DNA of 64,000 bases. Source: Giardia muris (taxonomy: Eukaryota; Fornicata; Diplomonadida; Hexamitidae). Position numbers and translations under genes: made by a program. Shown here in pieces: positions 18,128-26,879 of the stretch (the first letter of the stretch is position 1; each line of letters opens with the position of its first letter). The stretch spans positions 1-64,000 of the forward strand of contig CM016927.1 of NCBI GenBank assembly GCA_006247105.1. Direction: 5' to 3'. Below the pieces are notes generated by a model. The model had not been told where the DNA came from, did not search any database, and saw nothing but the letters and a program-made list of their open reading frames with translations.

Positions 18128-19759
18128 TCACTTCCCCCTGCATCCGAACCACCAACCGAGGAAGCCCCCGAGGCCTCCCAGGACCAGAAGGACGGCGATG
18201 ACGATCCCCGCAATGGCACCCCCAGAGAGCCCCGAGGAGCTGGAGGAGGGGGGAGGGGGGCAGGCATCGTTGGTGGGAGTGGAGCCGTCCCAGCAGAGGG
18301 TGCACTTCCCACTTGGACAGGAGGTGCACCCACTGGGGCAGGCCGTGCAGTTGGAGGGGCCGGTCACAGTAGTAGAGTTGTAGTACCCCACTGAGAGGCA
18401 CTTGGTGCAGTCCGTCCCACTCGTGCAGGTGGCGCACCCGGGGGCGCAGGAGACGAGGACGGTTCCATTGAGGTAGAGGCCCGAGGCGGGATTGACAGCT
18501 GTGCAGACTCCATTAGAGGCCGAGGTGCAGGCGCTCTTCCCGACCTCCGTGGAGGCGTTGTAGCAGCCCCCGTTGAGGAGGAAGAACTGAGTAGCCGGGG
18601 TCCCGGTCACGTCCTGGCACTTCCCGCACCTCGTGGAGGACGCGTCGGGGGCGCTTCCGTCCTCCTTCTGGCAGATCTGGGTCGCCCTCGTCACGTTCGT
18701 CGAGGCGACCAGAAGGCATTCTCCGTTGATCGGGACGAAGCCCGGCTTGCACTCGGAGCAGACCGTCGTGTTCCCGACCAGGAACTGCTTCTCCTTCGCA
18801 CAGACGCCCAGCTCGGCGGCCTTGAAGGTCGAGTAGCATCCCTCGAGGTAGGGGACGTATCCATTGAGGCAGGACGTGCAGGTGCCGGAGGAGTCGGTGC
18901 AGACCTTGTCGTTCTTATCCACGCACGTCCCGTCGATCGGGGCCTGACCAGTCGGACACTCGGTGCAGACGAGCCCCGGACCGAGGTTGGTGCAGGAGGT
19001 GCAGTTCTTGGGACAGGAGTCGCAGGACGTGATGGCAAGGGAGGAGCTGTAGGTCGGGCCGAAGGAGGGGAGGCAGGCCGAACAGGTCTTCTCGTTCGTG
19101 TCGCACGTCTTGCAGTCCTTGATGGTGCAGGCCTTGCAGGTCGAGTCAACAAGGCCGAAGCCGGGGCTGCAGGCGGAGCAGGTGTCGGCAGCACTCACCT
19201 GGGCACAGTTGGAGCACTTGGAGGTGTCACTGCATGTCTCGCAGCTCCCGTCCCCCTTGGGGAGGTAGTCCTTGGCACAGGAGGTGCACTTGAAGGTGGT
19301 CGAGTCATAGGTGCAGGTCTCGCAGTTCGCCTTCCCGTTCGTGCTGTCACTGCAGAGGTAGAGGATGTCACTCATGACGAAGGTGACCGCGTCCTTGTCC
19401 GGGACGGCCGTGCACTTCCCCCCGGTGGCCGTCTTGCAGAGCTTGTTCCCGGGAGAGGTGTCCTTCTTGTAGCACCCACCATAGAAGAGGAAGTAGTCAC
19501 CCGTCCCACACGACTCACACGTGCCATCGGCAGTCGACTTCTGAGTACAGTCACTGCCTGGAGTCCCACACTTCCCATCGATCGGGGCCTGACTCGTGTC
19601 ACTGCACTTCTTGCAGAACTCCCCCTCAACCCCCGGGATGGTGAAGTTCGAATCAGCTGCACACGCCCCCGTAGCTCGAGCCTTCACCTCCACCGAGCCC
19701 TCGAGGACGTCGATCTCCGATGCTGCTCTCCCGGAGGAGCGGTCGATCGTCCCGAGCAT
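18128..19759 (-). CDS. VSP cassette E (5'-most unit; start doubtful)
   Basis: Up to 543 residues if the in-frame ATG at 19759 is used. The part similar to other cassettes begins at VEVKARATG (about 19699). It has the N-terminal VSP motif FTIPGVEGEFCKKCSD…APIDGKC, GGCY motifs (FYGGCY, LNGGCY), many CxxC pairs, a Ser linker, a transmembrane helix and GCRGK. The 20-odd residues after the possible ATG are charged and hydrophilic, not a signal peptide, and the ATG lacks the A-rich initiator seen at other genes here. The frame stays open further upstream without VSP similarity. This is the upstream end of the array; if any unit were transcribed from flanking DNA it would be this one, but I see no promoter. 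Confidence 0.65.
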   Translation of the reverse strand: MLGTIDRSSGRAASEIDVLEGSVEVKARATGACAADSNFTIPGVEGEFCKKCSDTSQAPIDGKCGTPGSDCTQKSTADGTCESCGTGDYFLFYGGCYKKDTSPGNKLCKTATGGKCTAVPDKDAVTFVMSDILYLCSDSTNGKANCETCTYDSTTFKCTSCAKDYLPKGDGSCETCSDTSKCSNCAQVSAADTCSACSPGFGLVDSTCKACTIKDCKTCDTNEKTCSACLPSFGPTYSSSLAITSCDSCPKNCTSCTNLGPGLVCTECPTGQAPIDGTCVDKNDKVCTDSSGTCTSCLNGYVPYLEGCYSTFKAAELGVCAKEKQFLVGNTTVCSECKPGFVPINGECLLVASTNVTRATQICQKEDGSAPDASSTRCGKCQDVTGTPATQFFLLNGGCYNASTEVGKSACTSASNGVCTAVNPASGLYLNGTVLVSCAPGCATCTSGTDCTKCLSVGYYNSTTVTGPSNCTACPSGCTSCPSGKCTLCWDGSTPTNDACPPPPSSSSSGLSGGAIAGIVIAVLLVLGGLGGFLGWWFGCRGK

Positions 19760-21076
19760 TGCGGGTCGTCCGGGTTCAGACCTCAGGCATGACGATCCCA
19801 TTGGGCGGTGCGAAGACCGATCCTCCTGGAGCAGACCTGGTTGGAAGCTGCTGGATGGTCCTGAGTTGTGTGGTCTCGCACCAAGGTCTGGGATGAGAGG
19901 GGAGGGGCCTGCCAGGCTGCGGTCGAGGAGGCGGGCTCTCTGACGACGCCTCACCAAGTCCTCTCCCCATCTGTCGGCAGGACTCCGAGCTCCTGGACGT
20001 CTGGTGCGTCCTCCCAGTGGTCCCGTCCCTGACCACGGTGGTCTGAAGGGCGTGAGGAGCCACAAACCGGGCCCCTGATCGAAGTCCTTCGTTCGTCAAC
20101 GATCTGCAGGACGGGCCTCCTCTCGTGGCCATGAGCACACGTCCACTACCTCTTCCATATCTCCTCGGATGCTCCCGTCCCTCCAAACTCATACTTGGTG
20201 GGCAACGAGGACAGACAGCACGGCCTTCTTGTCGTCCTCTACCCCGAGGGAAGGCTCGAAGTGGTCATGATGGGGACTGCTTCTCAACTTCCGGAGAGGA
20301 GTAGTGGACGAGGTGATCCCGACGTCATGCCTCTTCGACTCCTTGAACTAGCCAGGACTGAGAGTCCTCACGAAGGTCACGACCTCGAGGAGGAGCGGGG
20401 AGAGTCGTCTGTAATCCCAGAACCACGGGCCGAGATGAGTCGACAGGAAGGGATGTCCGTCATCCAGCACAAGGGCCCTGGCCTCTCGATCCCAAGGACC
20501 TTGCAGGCACGGTTCCCGGTGCTCGTCGTGTGGTCCCATCTGAAGAACTGAGTCATGAGACACCTGTTGATGGAACAGGGGTGATGAGGACTGCAGTGCA
20601 ACGTGAGGTGCCCACAAGAACGCCGTGGAGTGGACGGATGAGCCGTCTCGTGCAGGAATGGGACCACGGGACAGGCCACCGGTGTGAAAGGACGGACGGG
20701 AGAGGGGAGCAGCAGGTCGTCATCAGGCCGGGCAGTCTGGAAGGACTGAAGGGCTATCGTGGGCACCACTGGTTCTGGACAGCAGTGATGGCCTCTGGTG
20801 CAGGACGGCTCGTTGTCGTCCCAGGCCGTGAGCCCGCCCACATTGGACGACTCCGGCTCCTCGTTGGCAGAGATGGGACGTGTCCCTCCCCAACGGCCAG
20901 GGAGAGAGGACGACCATAAGTCGGGGGCGTCTCCCTTCTGAGTCTGGATGCGAGTTGCACGTCAGCCAGCTTGGGCCCGCGCCTCCCCGGAGGGGCCGGG
21001 AGACTCTCTGCCCTGCCATTGAGTGGGTGGGGGGCTATAAGGGGAGACTGATGACCAGTGGGAGCTCATCCAGGGA
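19760..21076. other. Gene-free stretch between VSP array and ankyrin gene
   Basis: About 1.3 kb without a convincing gene. Open frames overlap on both strands (for example 20377-20841 minus and 20530-20919 plus), but none has an A-rich initiator, a domain or cysteine spacing I recognise. The GC-rich composition explains the open frames. Since it lies directly 5' of the VSP array it is where a promoter for the array would have to be. I see no AT-rich initiator adjoining cassette E. Confidence 0.4.
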
Positions 21077-21160
21077 CGAGAGCACCCCGAGGAGAGCCGT
21101 GGACCTTCCGTCCTCGGGGCAGGTCGTTGGTAGTGGTTGGATGCCCAGAGTGTCAGATGG
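21077..21160 (+). repeat. Upstream block shared with ankyrin gene at 9807 (copy 2)
   Basis: This is nearly identical, in inverted orientation, to 9859-9943. The copies differ by a few substitutions, e.g. GAGCACCCCGAGG against GAGCGCCCCGAGG and GTAGTGG against GTAGCGG. It lies 47 bases upstream of the ankyrin start at 21207. Confidence 0.85.
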
Positions 21161-21206
21161 GGGCCTCAGTGGAAGGCTTGTGAAAGTGGACGTTTGATGT
21201 TCAAAA

Positions 21207-23258
21207 ATGTCCCTTACAGATTTGATGGGGGCGGCCAGGTATGGCGACCTCAAAGGCGTGAAAAGGAACCTCAATCAGGTCGGGAAGAAGGACGAAGATG
21301 GATGGACGGCCCTGATGTATGCCGCAATGTGGGGTCGCGCCAATTGCATTCCATTTCTTGAGAAGGAGATCGGAATGCAGGACAACTGTGGACGGACTGC
21401 ATTGATGAGGGCCGCCTTCAAGGGTCATGCACACTGTGCCCGGCTCCTCTTCTCAGAGGCGGGGAAGCAAACGACGGGGAAATGGTATGGATTCCCTTCT
21501 GGAGCGACTGCCCTCATAATAGCAGCCCACAAGAACTGCCCCAAGATCGTCCAACTCCTTCTCCCCTACGAGCAGGGACTGAAGGACTCCAAAGGTCATA
21601 CAGCTCAATGGCATGCGAACAACAGCACAAAGATAGGTGACTTCACTCGAGTCCGTCAGCTCCTCAAGAACGAAGGAACAGAACGACTTCCCCCACCGGA
21701 TCCTGAACTACTTATACTACAGTATCGTGTTAGCGAACTCACCACTGAGAACGAATCCCTCAAGAAAGACCTCTCCTCTTCCAAGAATACCCTAGAGGAG
21801 ACAAAGAATGAGCTATCCCAACTGAATCAGGAAAACTCCTCCCTTAAACAGCAACTCCAGAAGGCCAACGAAGAGGCCAAGAAGAATCACGAGCTGAACG
21901 AGGCCCTGAACAAGAGGGCACAGGAGGCCGAGAAGAGCCTTACTGAGGCGAAGGGGGAGAACGCTTCCCTCAAGAACCAGCTCACTGAGATGGAAAGCAC
22001 AACACTCAAGCAGGACAACAAGATCTTCCACCTACGCACAGAGAACGCTTCTCTTCAGGATCAACTATCCTCCTCCAAGAAGGCGCAAGAAGAAGCAGAG
22101 GAGAGGCTCTCCCAGATGAATCAAGAGATGTCCTCCCTCAAAGCCCAGCTCTCCAAGACCAACGAAGACTTAGAAGTCTCTCAGGTGTATTCAGCAGTGA
22201 GTGGAAACAAGCTTTCCTCCCAACCCACTGCTACTGGGTCCCTCATCTTGGCTGCCGCTCAAGGAAACGTTGAGGGCGTGAGGGCCAATCTCCATGAGAT
22301 CGGGAAGCAGGGCGAAAATGGCTGGACGGCTCTGATGTATGCCGCAAGAGGAGGCTACACCAACTGCATCCCCCTACTCAAGAGGGAAGCTGGAATACAG
22401 GACAACTATGGCTGGACTGCATTGATGTGGCCTGCTTACTATGGCAAGACAGACTGCGTTCGACTCCTCCTCTCTGAAGCGGGGAAGCAGACAACGAAGG
22501 AATATAACGACTTTCCCCCCGGAACAACCGCTCTCATGCTTGCGGCCTACTACAACCACTCCGAGATCGTCCGAGTCCTCCTCCCTTATGAGCAAGGAAT
22601 GGAGGATTCCAAAGGTCACACGTCCAAGTGGTATGCAAACAACAGTTCCTATGGAGGAGATTACTCCCAAGTCCGCACACTCCTTAAAGACGAAGGGACA
22701 GAGCGAATTCCTCCACCATCGAATCCTGCTGAAATGCTTAGGTTCCAGGAACGTATCGACGAGCTCGCTGCCGAGAACGACTCCCTCCAGAAAGACTTCC
22801 CCTTTTCCAAGAATGCACACAATGAAACGAAGAAGGAGCTATCCCAACTGAATCAGGAAAACTCCTCTCTCAAACAGCAACTCCAAAAGGCCAACAAAGA
22901 GAACGATATCCTCCACAAGCAGTTAGAGGACAGGGAACGGCAGGACAGGGCTCAGATCAATCGGCTAACTGCGGAAGTCGAGTCTCTCAAGAAGGACCTC
23001 GAGAAGGCTATCAATGAGTCCAAGAGGCATGCAAAGATGTGCGAGGAGCTTCGGAAGGCCTCTGACCAGAAACAGGTCTTCATAGACCAGCTAGTCAAGG
23101 AGGCAGCCTCACTCAGACAGACCATGGTTCAGCAGAATACCTATCTCACCACCTTTCTGATCGAGGTGCTCAAGACCCACGGAACCCAGGAGCCAAGGAA
23201 CAGGGGTCCCATGCCCGCTGGCTCCCTCCCAGAGCCGGCCGTCAAGCGGGAGGTGTGA
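21207..23258 (+). CDS. Ankyrin-repeat / coiled-coil protein (protein 21.1 type)
   Basis: 683 residues. An ankyrin block covers about 1-165, a coiled coil about 170-325, a second ankyrin block about 340-510 and a second coiled coil about 515-650, followed by a short basic/proline-rich tail. The start ATG at 21207 follows TTCAAAAATG. Many coiled-coil segments (e.g. NQLTEMESTTLKQD, KAQEEAEERLSQMNQEM) are shared almost word for word with the gene at 7798-9807, but the order of modules differs, as if pieces had been recombined. There is no enzymatic domain. It probably acts as a protein-binding scaffold; localisation is unknown. It faces away from the VSP array and shares its upstream block with the gene on the other side. 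Confidence 0.9.
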   Translation: MSLTDLMGAARYGDLKGVKRNLNQVGKKDEDGWTALMYAAMWGRANCIPFLEKEIGMQDNCGRTALMRAAFKGHAHCARLLFSEAGKQTTGKWYGFPSGATALIIAAHKNCPKIVQLLLPYEQGLKDSKGHTAQWHANNSTKIGDFTRVRQLLKNEGTERLPPPDPELLILQYRVSELTTENESLKKDLSSSKNTLEETKNELSQLNQENSSLKQQLQKANEEAKKNHELNEALNKRAQEAEKSLTEAKGENASLKNQLTEMESTTLKQDNKIFHLRTENASLQDQLSSSKKAQEEAEERLSQMNQEMSSLKAQLSKTNEDLEVSQVYSAVSGNKLSSQPTATGSLILAAAQGNVEGVRANLHEIGKQGENGWTALMYAARGGYTNCIPLLKREAGIQDNYGWTALMWPAYYGKTDCVRLLLSEAGKQTTKEYNDFPPGTTALMLAAYYNHSEIVRVLLPYEQGMEDSKGHTSKWYANNSSYGGDYSQVRTLLKDEGTERIPPPSNPAEMLRFQERIDELAAENDSLQKDFPFSKNAHNETKKELSQLNQENSSLKQQLQKANKENDILHKQLEDRERQDRAQINRLTAEVESLKKDLEKAINESKRHAKMCEELRKASDQKQVFIDQLVKEAASLRQTMVQQNTYLTTFLIEVLKTHGTQEPRNRGPMPAGSLPEPAVKREV

Positions 23259-23423
23259 TCGACCCCCAGGGGAAGCCTCCCGGACTCCCTGAGGACTCTT
23301 CCCCGGAGGACTGGACCCCCACAACCCTCCCCTCTCCCAGTGGAGGCGTGGGACGAGGGTGCTCCTCCCCAGCTGTTCACACGTCCTTCGTCCGTCCTGA
23401 TGGAGCACGACTCCCAGCACTCG

Positions 23424-25901
23424 TTACTGGTGCCTCTCCGCCTCCTCGAGGACCTCCCGTGCTGCCGGACGGTCTTTGGGGTCCCTTGAGAGCATCCAGG
23501 CGATGAGGGCAGCAAGTTCCGAGGGACGGCCCTCGAGAGGAGGAGCGGGCGTCTCGTTGAGGACAGCTGCTACGTTCCTGAATGGGAGCCTCCCAGTGCA
23601 CATCTCGTACGCTACTACTCCCAGGGCCCAGACGTCGACGGATTTGTTGTAGTTCTCTCCTCGGAGGATCTCGGGGGCCATGTAAGGCAGTGTCCCCACA
23701 TATGTACTCATTCTAGAGGAGTCCCCGAGCACCTTTGCAACCTCGAAACCTCCCAGGACGCACCTACCATCAGAAGAGAGGAGGATATTTGCAGGCTTTA
23801 GGTCTCTATGAACATGCCTCTTCTCGTGGAGGTATGTAAGAGCATCGGCCACCTCTCGGATCGTCTTCCAGACCTCCTGGTCGCTATACGAGGACTTGGC
23901 CTTCTTCCTTCTGTTCATCTCCCCACGGAGGTCCCCACAGCAGAGATCTGTCACAATGACGCAGGTATCGTCATGGTCATCTTCCCCTGCATCGATGCAC
24001 CGGAGAACGTTCGGATGGTCGAGGGAGAGGAGTATCTCCGCCTCTCTGCGAAGCAATTCCCGTTCCTTATCATTGTGTCCTCCAAGGCTGACGACCTTGA
24101 CTGCCACGTTCCGGTCGTTCCCATGGCCCGCATAGACATCCCCAAAGGCCCCTTTTCCGAGCACAGCGGTCAAACGATACTCCGAGAGGTTCTTTGGAAG
24201 CACTGGAAGTGTGGGTTGGTTCAGAAGCACCCGTCGCATCTTCTCGCTCTCTGCGTGCTCGGCTGCTGTCCTGCCCTCCCCGTCCTTCATGTCCCTCTCC
24301 AGAAGGAGGAGGCCGATGCACTCCTCGTGTCCTCCCCTCACTGCATGCATCAGGGCCGTCCATCCCCTCCCGTCCTGGAGGTGGGCCTCGAGGGGCCGGA
24401 GGAGGCGGACGACCTCGGTCTGGCCTCGGGAGGCGGCGTGCATCAGAGCTGTCATGCCTGAGGGGTCCTTCTGTCCCGCCTGGTCGAGGTGCCTTCGGAG
24501 TGTGCTGAGGTCTCCCTGGATGGCGGATGAGATGAGAGAGCTGTCCTCCCGTGCAGGGGGGAGCCTGCCCCCGACGGCAGCGAGGTTCTGGAGAAGGACC
24601 TTCTTCTCCTCCTCCACCTCCTCGAGGCGTCTTCGAAGGTCTTTCATGTCATGGCTCTCGGTCCTCAATTGGGTAACCTCCTTCTCGAGGATGAGGTTCT
24701 GGGCCTTCTGGTCTGCAAGTGCTCTTTTGAGAGATTCGGATTCTGTGTGAGAACGGATGAGGTCTTCGCTGGTCTTAGTGAGTTGCTGTTTGAGGAAGGA
24801 ATTTTCCTGACTCACTTGGGATAGCTCCTTCTTTGCTTCCTCTAGGTCCTTCTTGGAAGAGACGAGTTCCTTCTTGAGAGCCTCAATTTCGACAAAGGGT
24901 TTGTTGGCACGCTCCTGGATGGATATGTCAGGGCTTGGTGGAGGAGGGAAGCGTTCCGTGCCTTCGTTTTCGAGGAGCTTGCGGATTTGAATGAAGTCGC
25001 CCCTTCCTGAACATCTATTCGCATACCACTTTGCCGTATGACCTTTGGAATCAGTCATCCCTTGCTCATAAGGGAGAAGAAGTTGAACAACCTCAACTTT
25101 GTTTTGACAAGTAGCAAGCATGAGGGCCGTCGTTCCGGAAGGAAGCTCAAACCACTCTTTCGTCAGTTGTTTCCCAACCTCAGAGAGAAGGAGTTGAACG
25201 CAATATGTATAACCTCCGGCGGCGGCCCACATCAAAGCAGTCAGGCCATCATTGTCCTGCATCCCGATGTCCTTCATGAGAAAGGGTATATACTCGGCAT
25301 AGCCTCTCTTTGCAGCCCAGATCAGGGCTGTTTGATTATTCTTATCCTTCTTGTCTCGCTCATATGGGAGAAGGAGCTGGACTATTTCGGGATGATTGTG
25401 GTGGATTGCAAGCATAAGAGCTGTTGCTCCGGGGAATGAGATGCTTGAAGCTATCATCTGCTCTCCTGCCTCGGAGAGAAGGAGTCGAGCGCAGTCCGTT
25501 TGGCCGGTGGAGGCTGCTAGCATTAATGAAGTCCGTCCATCGTTGTTTTGCATTCCAATCTCTTTCTCGAGAAGAGGAATGCAGCTAGAATGACCTTTCA
25601 CCACGGCCTTCATCAGTGCAGTCCACCCGTCGTTGTTCTGCATTCCAATTTCTCTCTCAAGAAGGGGTATGCAGTCGAAGTGACCCTCGTCTGCAGCCAA
25701 CATCAGAGCCGTCCGTCCATAGTTATCCTGCATTCCGATCTCCTTCTCAAGGAGGGGGATACAATCGGAATGGCCCTTACGGGCGCACTTCATCAATGCG
25801 GTTTCCCCCTCTACATTCTGCATTCCAAGATCCTTGAGGCTGGTCCTCACGCCCTCGAGGTCCCCCCTCTCGGCTGCCTTCATCAATTCAGTGGGGAACA
25901 T
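23424..25901 (-). CDS. Ankyrin protein with NEK-like pseudokinase domain
   Basis: 825 residues. Ankyrin repeats span about 1-315, a coiled coil about 330-440, and a second ankyrin block about 453-550. A Ser/Thr protein kinase domain spans about 574-825. The glycine loop GKGAFG (582-587), the VAVK lysine (K602) and HRD (698-700) are present, but the DFG motif reads G718-F719-E720, so the metal-binding Asp and the following Gly are both replaced. The start ATG at 25901 follows GCTCAAAAATG. Expanded ankyrin-NEK kinases, many of them predicted inactive, are a known Giardia trait, so a scaffolding role is likely. The middle block 447-545 is nearly identical to that of the active kinase at 27630-29657. 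Confidence 0.92.
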   Translation of the reverse strand: MFPTELMKAAERGDLEGVRTSLKDLGMQNVEGETALMKCARKGHSDCIPLLEKEIGMQDNYGRTALMLAADEGHFDCIPLLEREIGMQNNDGWTALMKAVVKGHSSCIPLLEKEIGMQNNDGRTSLMLAASTGQTDCARLLLSEAGEQMIASSISFPGATALMLAIHHNHPEIVQLLLPYERDKKDKNNQTALIWAAKRGYAEYIPFLMKDIGMQDNDGLTALMWAAAGGYTYCVQLLLSEVGKQLTKEWFELPSGTTALMLATCQNKVEVVQLLLPYEQGMTDSKGHTAKWYANRCSGRGDFIQIRKLLENEGTERFPPPPSPDISIQERANKPFVEIEALKKELVSSKKDLEEAKKELSQVSQENSFLKQQLTKTSEDLIRSHTESESLKRALADQKAQNLILEKEVTQLRTESHDMKDLRRRLEEVEEEKKVLLQNLAAVGGRLPPAREDSSLISSAIQGDLSTLRRHLDQAGQKDPSGMTALMHAASRGQTEVVRLLRPLEAHLQDGRGWTALMHAVRGGHEECIGLLLLERDMKDGEGRTAAEHAESEKMRRVLLNQPTLPVLPKNLSEYRLTAVLGKGAFGDVYAGHGNDRNVAVKVVSLGGHNDKERELLRREAEILLSLDHPNVLRCIDAGEDDHDDTCVIVTDLCCGDLRGEMNRRKKAKSSYSDQEVWKTIREVADALTYLHEKRHVHRDLKPANILLSSDGRCVLGGFEVAKVLGDSSRMSTYVGTLPYMAPEILRGENYNKSVDVWALGVVAYEMCTGRLPFRNVAAVLNETPAPPLEGRPSELAALIAWMLSRDPKDRPAAREVLEEAERHQ

Positions 25902-26420
25902 TTTTGAGCATCAAGCATCGACCTCCCCATCTCTCCCAGCCCCGGACCCCGACGCCAATGGGAGTACAAAAGGACTGACCCAGTCATCACCTCCAGGCCC
26001 CCGAGGAGGCCCTCCTCTCGAGCAGCAGCCTCCGGAACGTCCCGGAGGACAGCCATCTGTCCCCCTTGACCTGTGGGGCAGGATGCCGGAGGGCCGACTG
26101 GATGGTCCTCGACCACGAAGGAATGGGATCTGAGGGAGGCCTCCCGGCTCAGGGGACTGGACTCATCCTCCTTCCCAGTACACTCCCTAGATCCCTGGCT
26201 GGAGTCCGGGGCGAGGGGCCAGACGGAACGGTCGGAGTGGTGTTCCTTCGTCCCCACACAGACTGCAAGGAGCATGCCCTGACGGAAGGTCTGCTCCTCG
26301 TTCGAGTGCGCCCAATGTGACGAGGACCGTCTCGCCTGCTCCATCCCGATGCAGTCTGAACACCCAGGCCTTCTGAAGGCCGTCCCCAAGCTCGACTAGA
26401 TCTCTGCCCAGAGATTCACT
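25902..26420. other. Gene-free stretch upstream of ankyrin-pseudokinase
   Basis: About 520 bases between the ankyrin-pseudokinase start and a kinase relic. Overlapping open frames exist on both strands (e.g. 25883-26389 minus and 26066-26320 plus), with no recognisable domain or A-rich start. I see no RNA gene or repeat in it. Confidence 0.4.
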
Positions 26421-26800
26421 CTACATGAAGCTGTCAAGGCCAGTGATGAAGGGATGCTCGAGGAGCATCGAGGCTGTTGGACGCCGGATCGGATCGATGA
26501 CGAGTGCTTGACGGCAGAAGTCCGAAAAGAGAACCTCCTCGTCGGTCAGGTTACAGCACCGCTCTCCGAAGAGCCAGTACTCGAGAAGGCCCTTCTGTGG
26601 CGTCTTGTCGTCCTTCTCCTAGGAGATCGGACCGATCAGGGCACAGATGTCGGCCCGTGTGTCGTAGGGCGTCGCCAGGATGATCTCCGGGGCGCGGTGG
26701 GAGCGTGACTGAATGTAGCTGTGCATCTTGTCGAGAACGATACCCCCGACGAGGCTCCTGTCTGGAGGATGTTTCGGACTTCAGGTCGAGGCGATGAAGG
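26421..26800 (-). pseudogene. Relic of a DYRK-like protein kinase (C-terminal part)
   Basis: The minus strand, in the frame that ends at TAG 26421-26423, reads HSYIQSRSHRAPEIILATPY, then DTRADI, an in-frame TAG, LLEYWLFGERC, and DPIRRPTASMLLEHPFITGL. YIQSR-x-x-RAPE is the activation-loop/APE region of DYRK-type CMGC kinases (family consensus YIQSRFYRSPEVLLGxPY), and RPTAxxxLxHPF is the kinase subdomain XI. No N-lobe, HRD or DFG is visible upstream, where VSP-like sequence follows. The internal stop and missing half show it is dead. Confidence 0.75.
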
Positions 26801-26879
26801 GAGTCAACCGCCTTGGGGATCTGGTGTGATCTCTCCTGGGTAGTGGCAGGGTGTTGAGGAGCACTTCGTGGAAGTTCCA

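Larger units (their letters stand above)
9986..19699 (-). repeat. Head-to-tail VSP cassette array without promoters
   Basis: One truncated and five full-length VSP cassettes follow each other on the minus strand with boundaries at 10530, 12326, 14327, 16226 and 18128. At each boundary the last codons (…CRGK, TGA) are followed at once by GTGAATGGTGAAGGGG, with no intergenic DNA. The last roughly 100 bases of each cassette, encoding the transmembrane helix and tail, are almost invariant, while cassette interiors vary. There is no A-rich initiator and no signal-peptide coding segment at any junction. Confidence 0.9.

Noticed and set aside
18128..19759. Cassette E as an active, complete VSP gene starting at 19759
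   Set aside because: The residues after this ATG are hydrophilic (MLGTIDRSSGRAASEID), with no signal peptide and no A-rich initiator, so surface export would fail.
20377..20919. Possible kinase or ankyrin relic between the VSP array and 21207
   Set aside because: I compared the minus frames (e.g. ALVLDDGHPFLSTHLGPWFW) with kinase motifs and found no HRD, DFG or APE equivalents.
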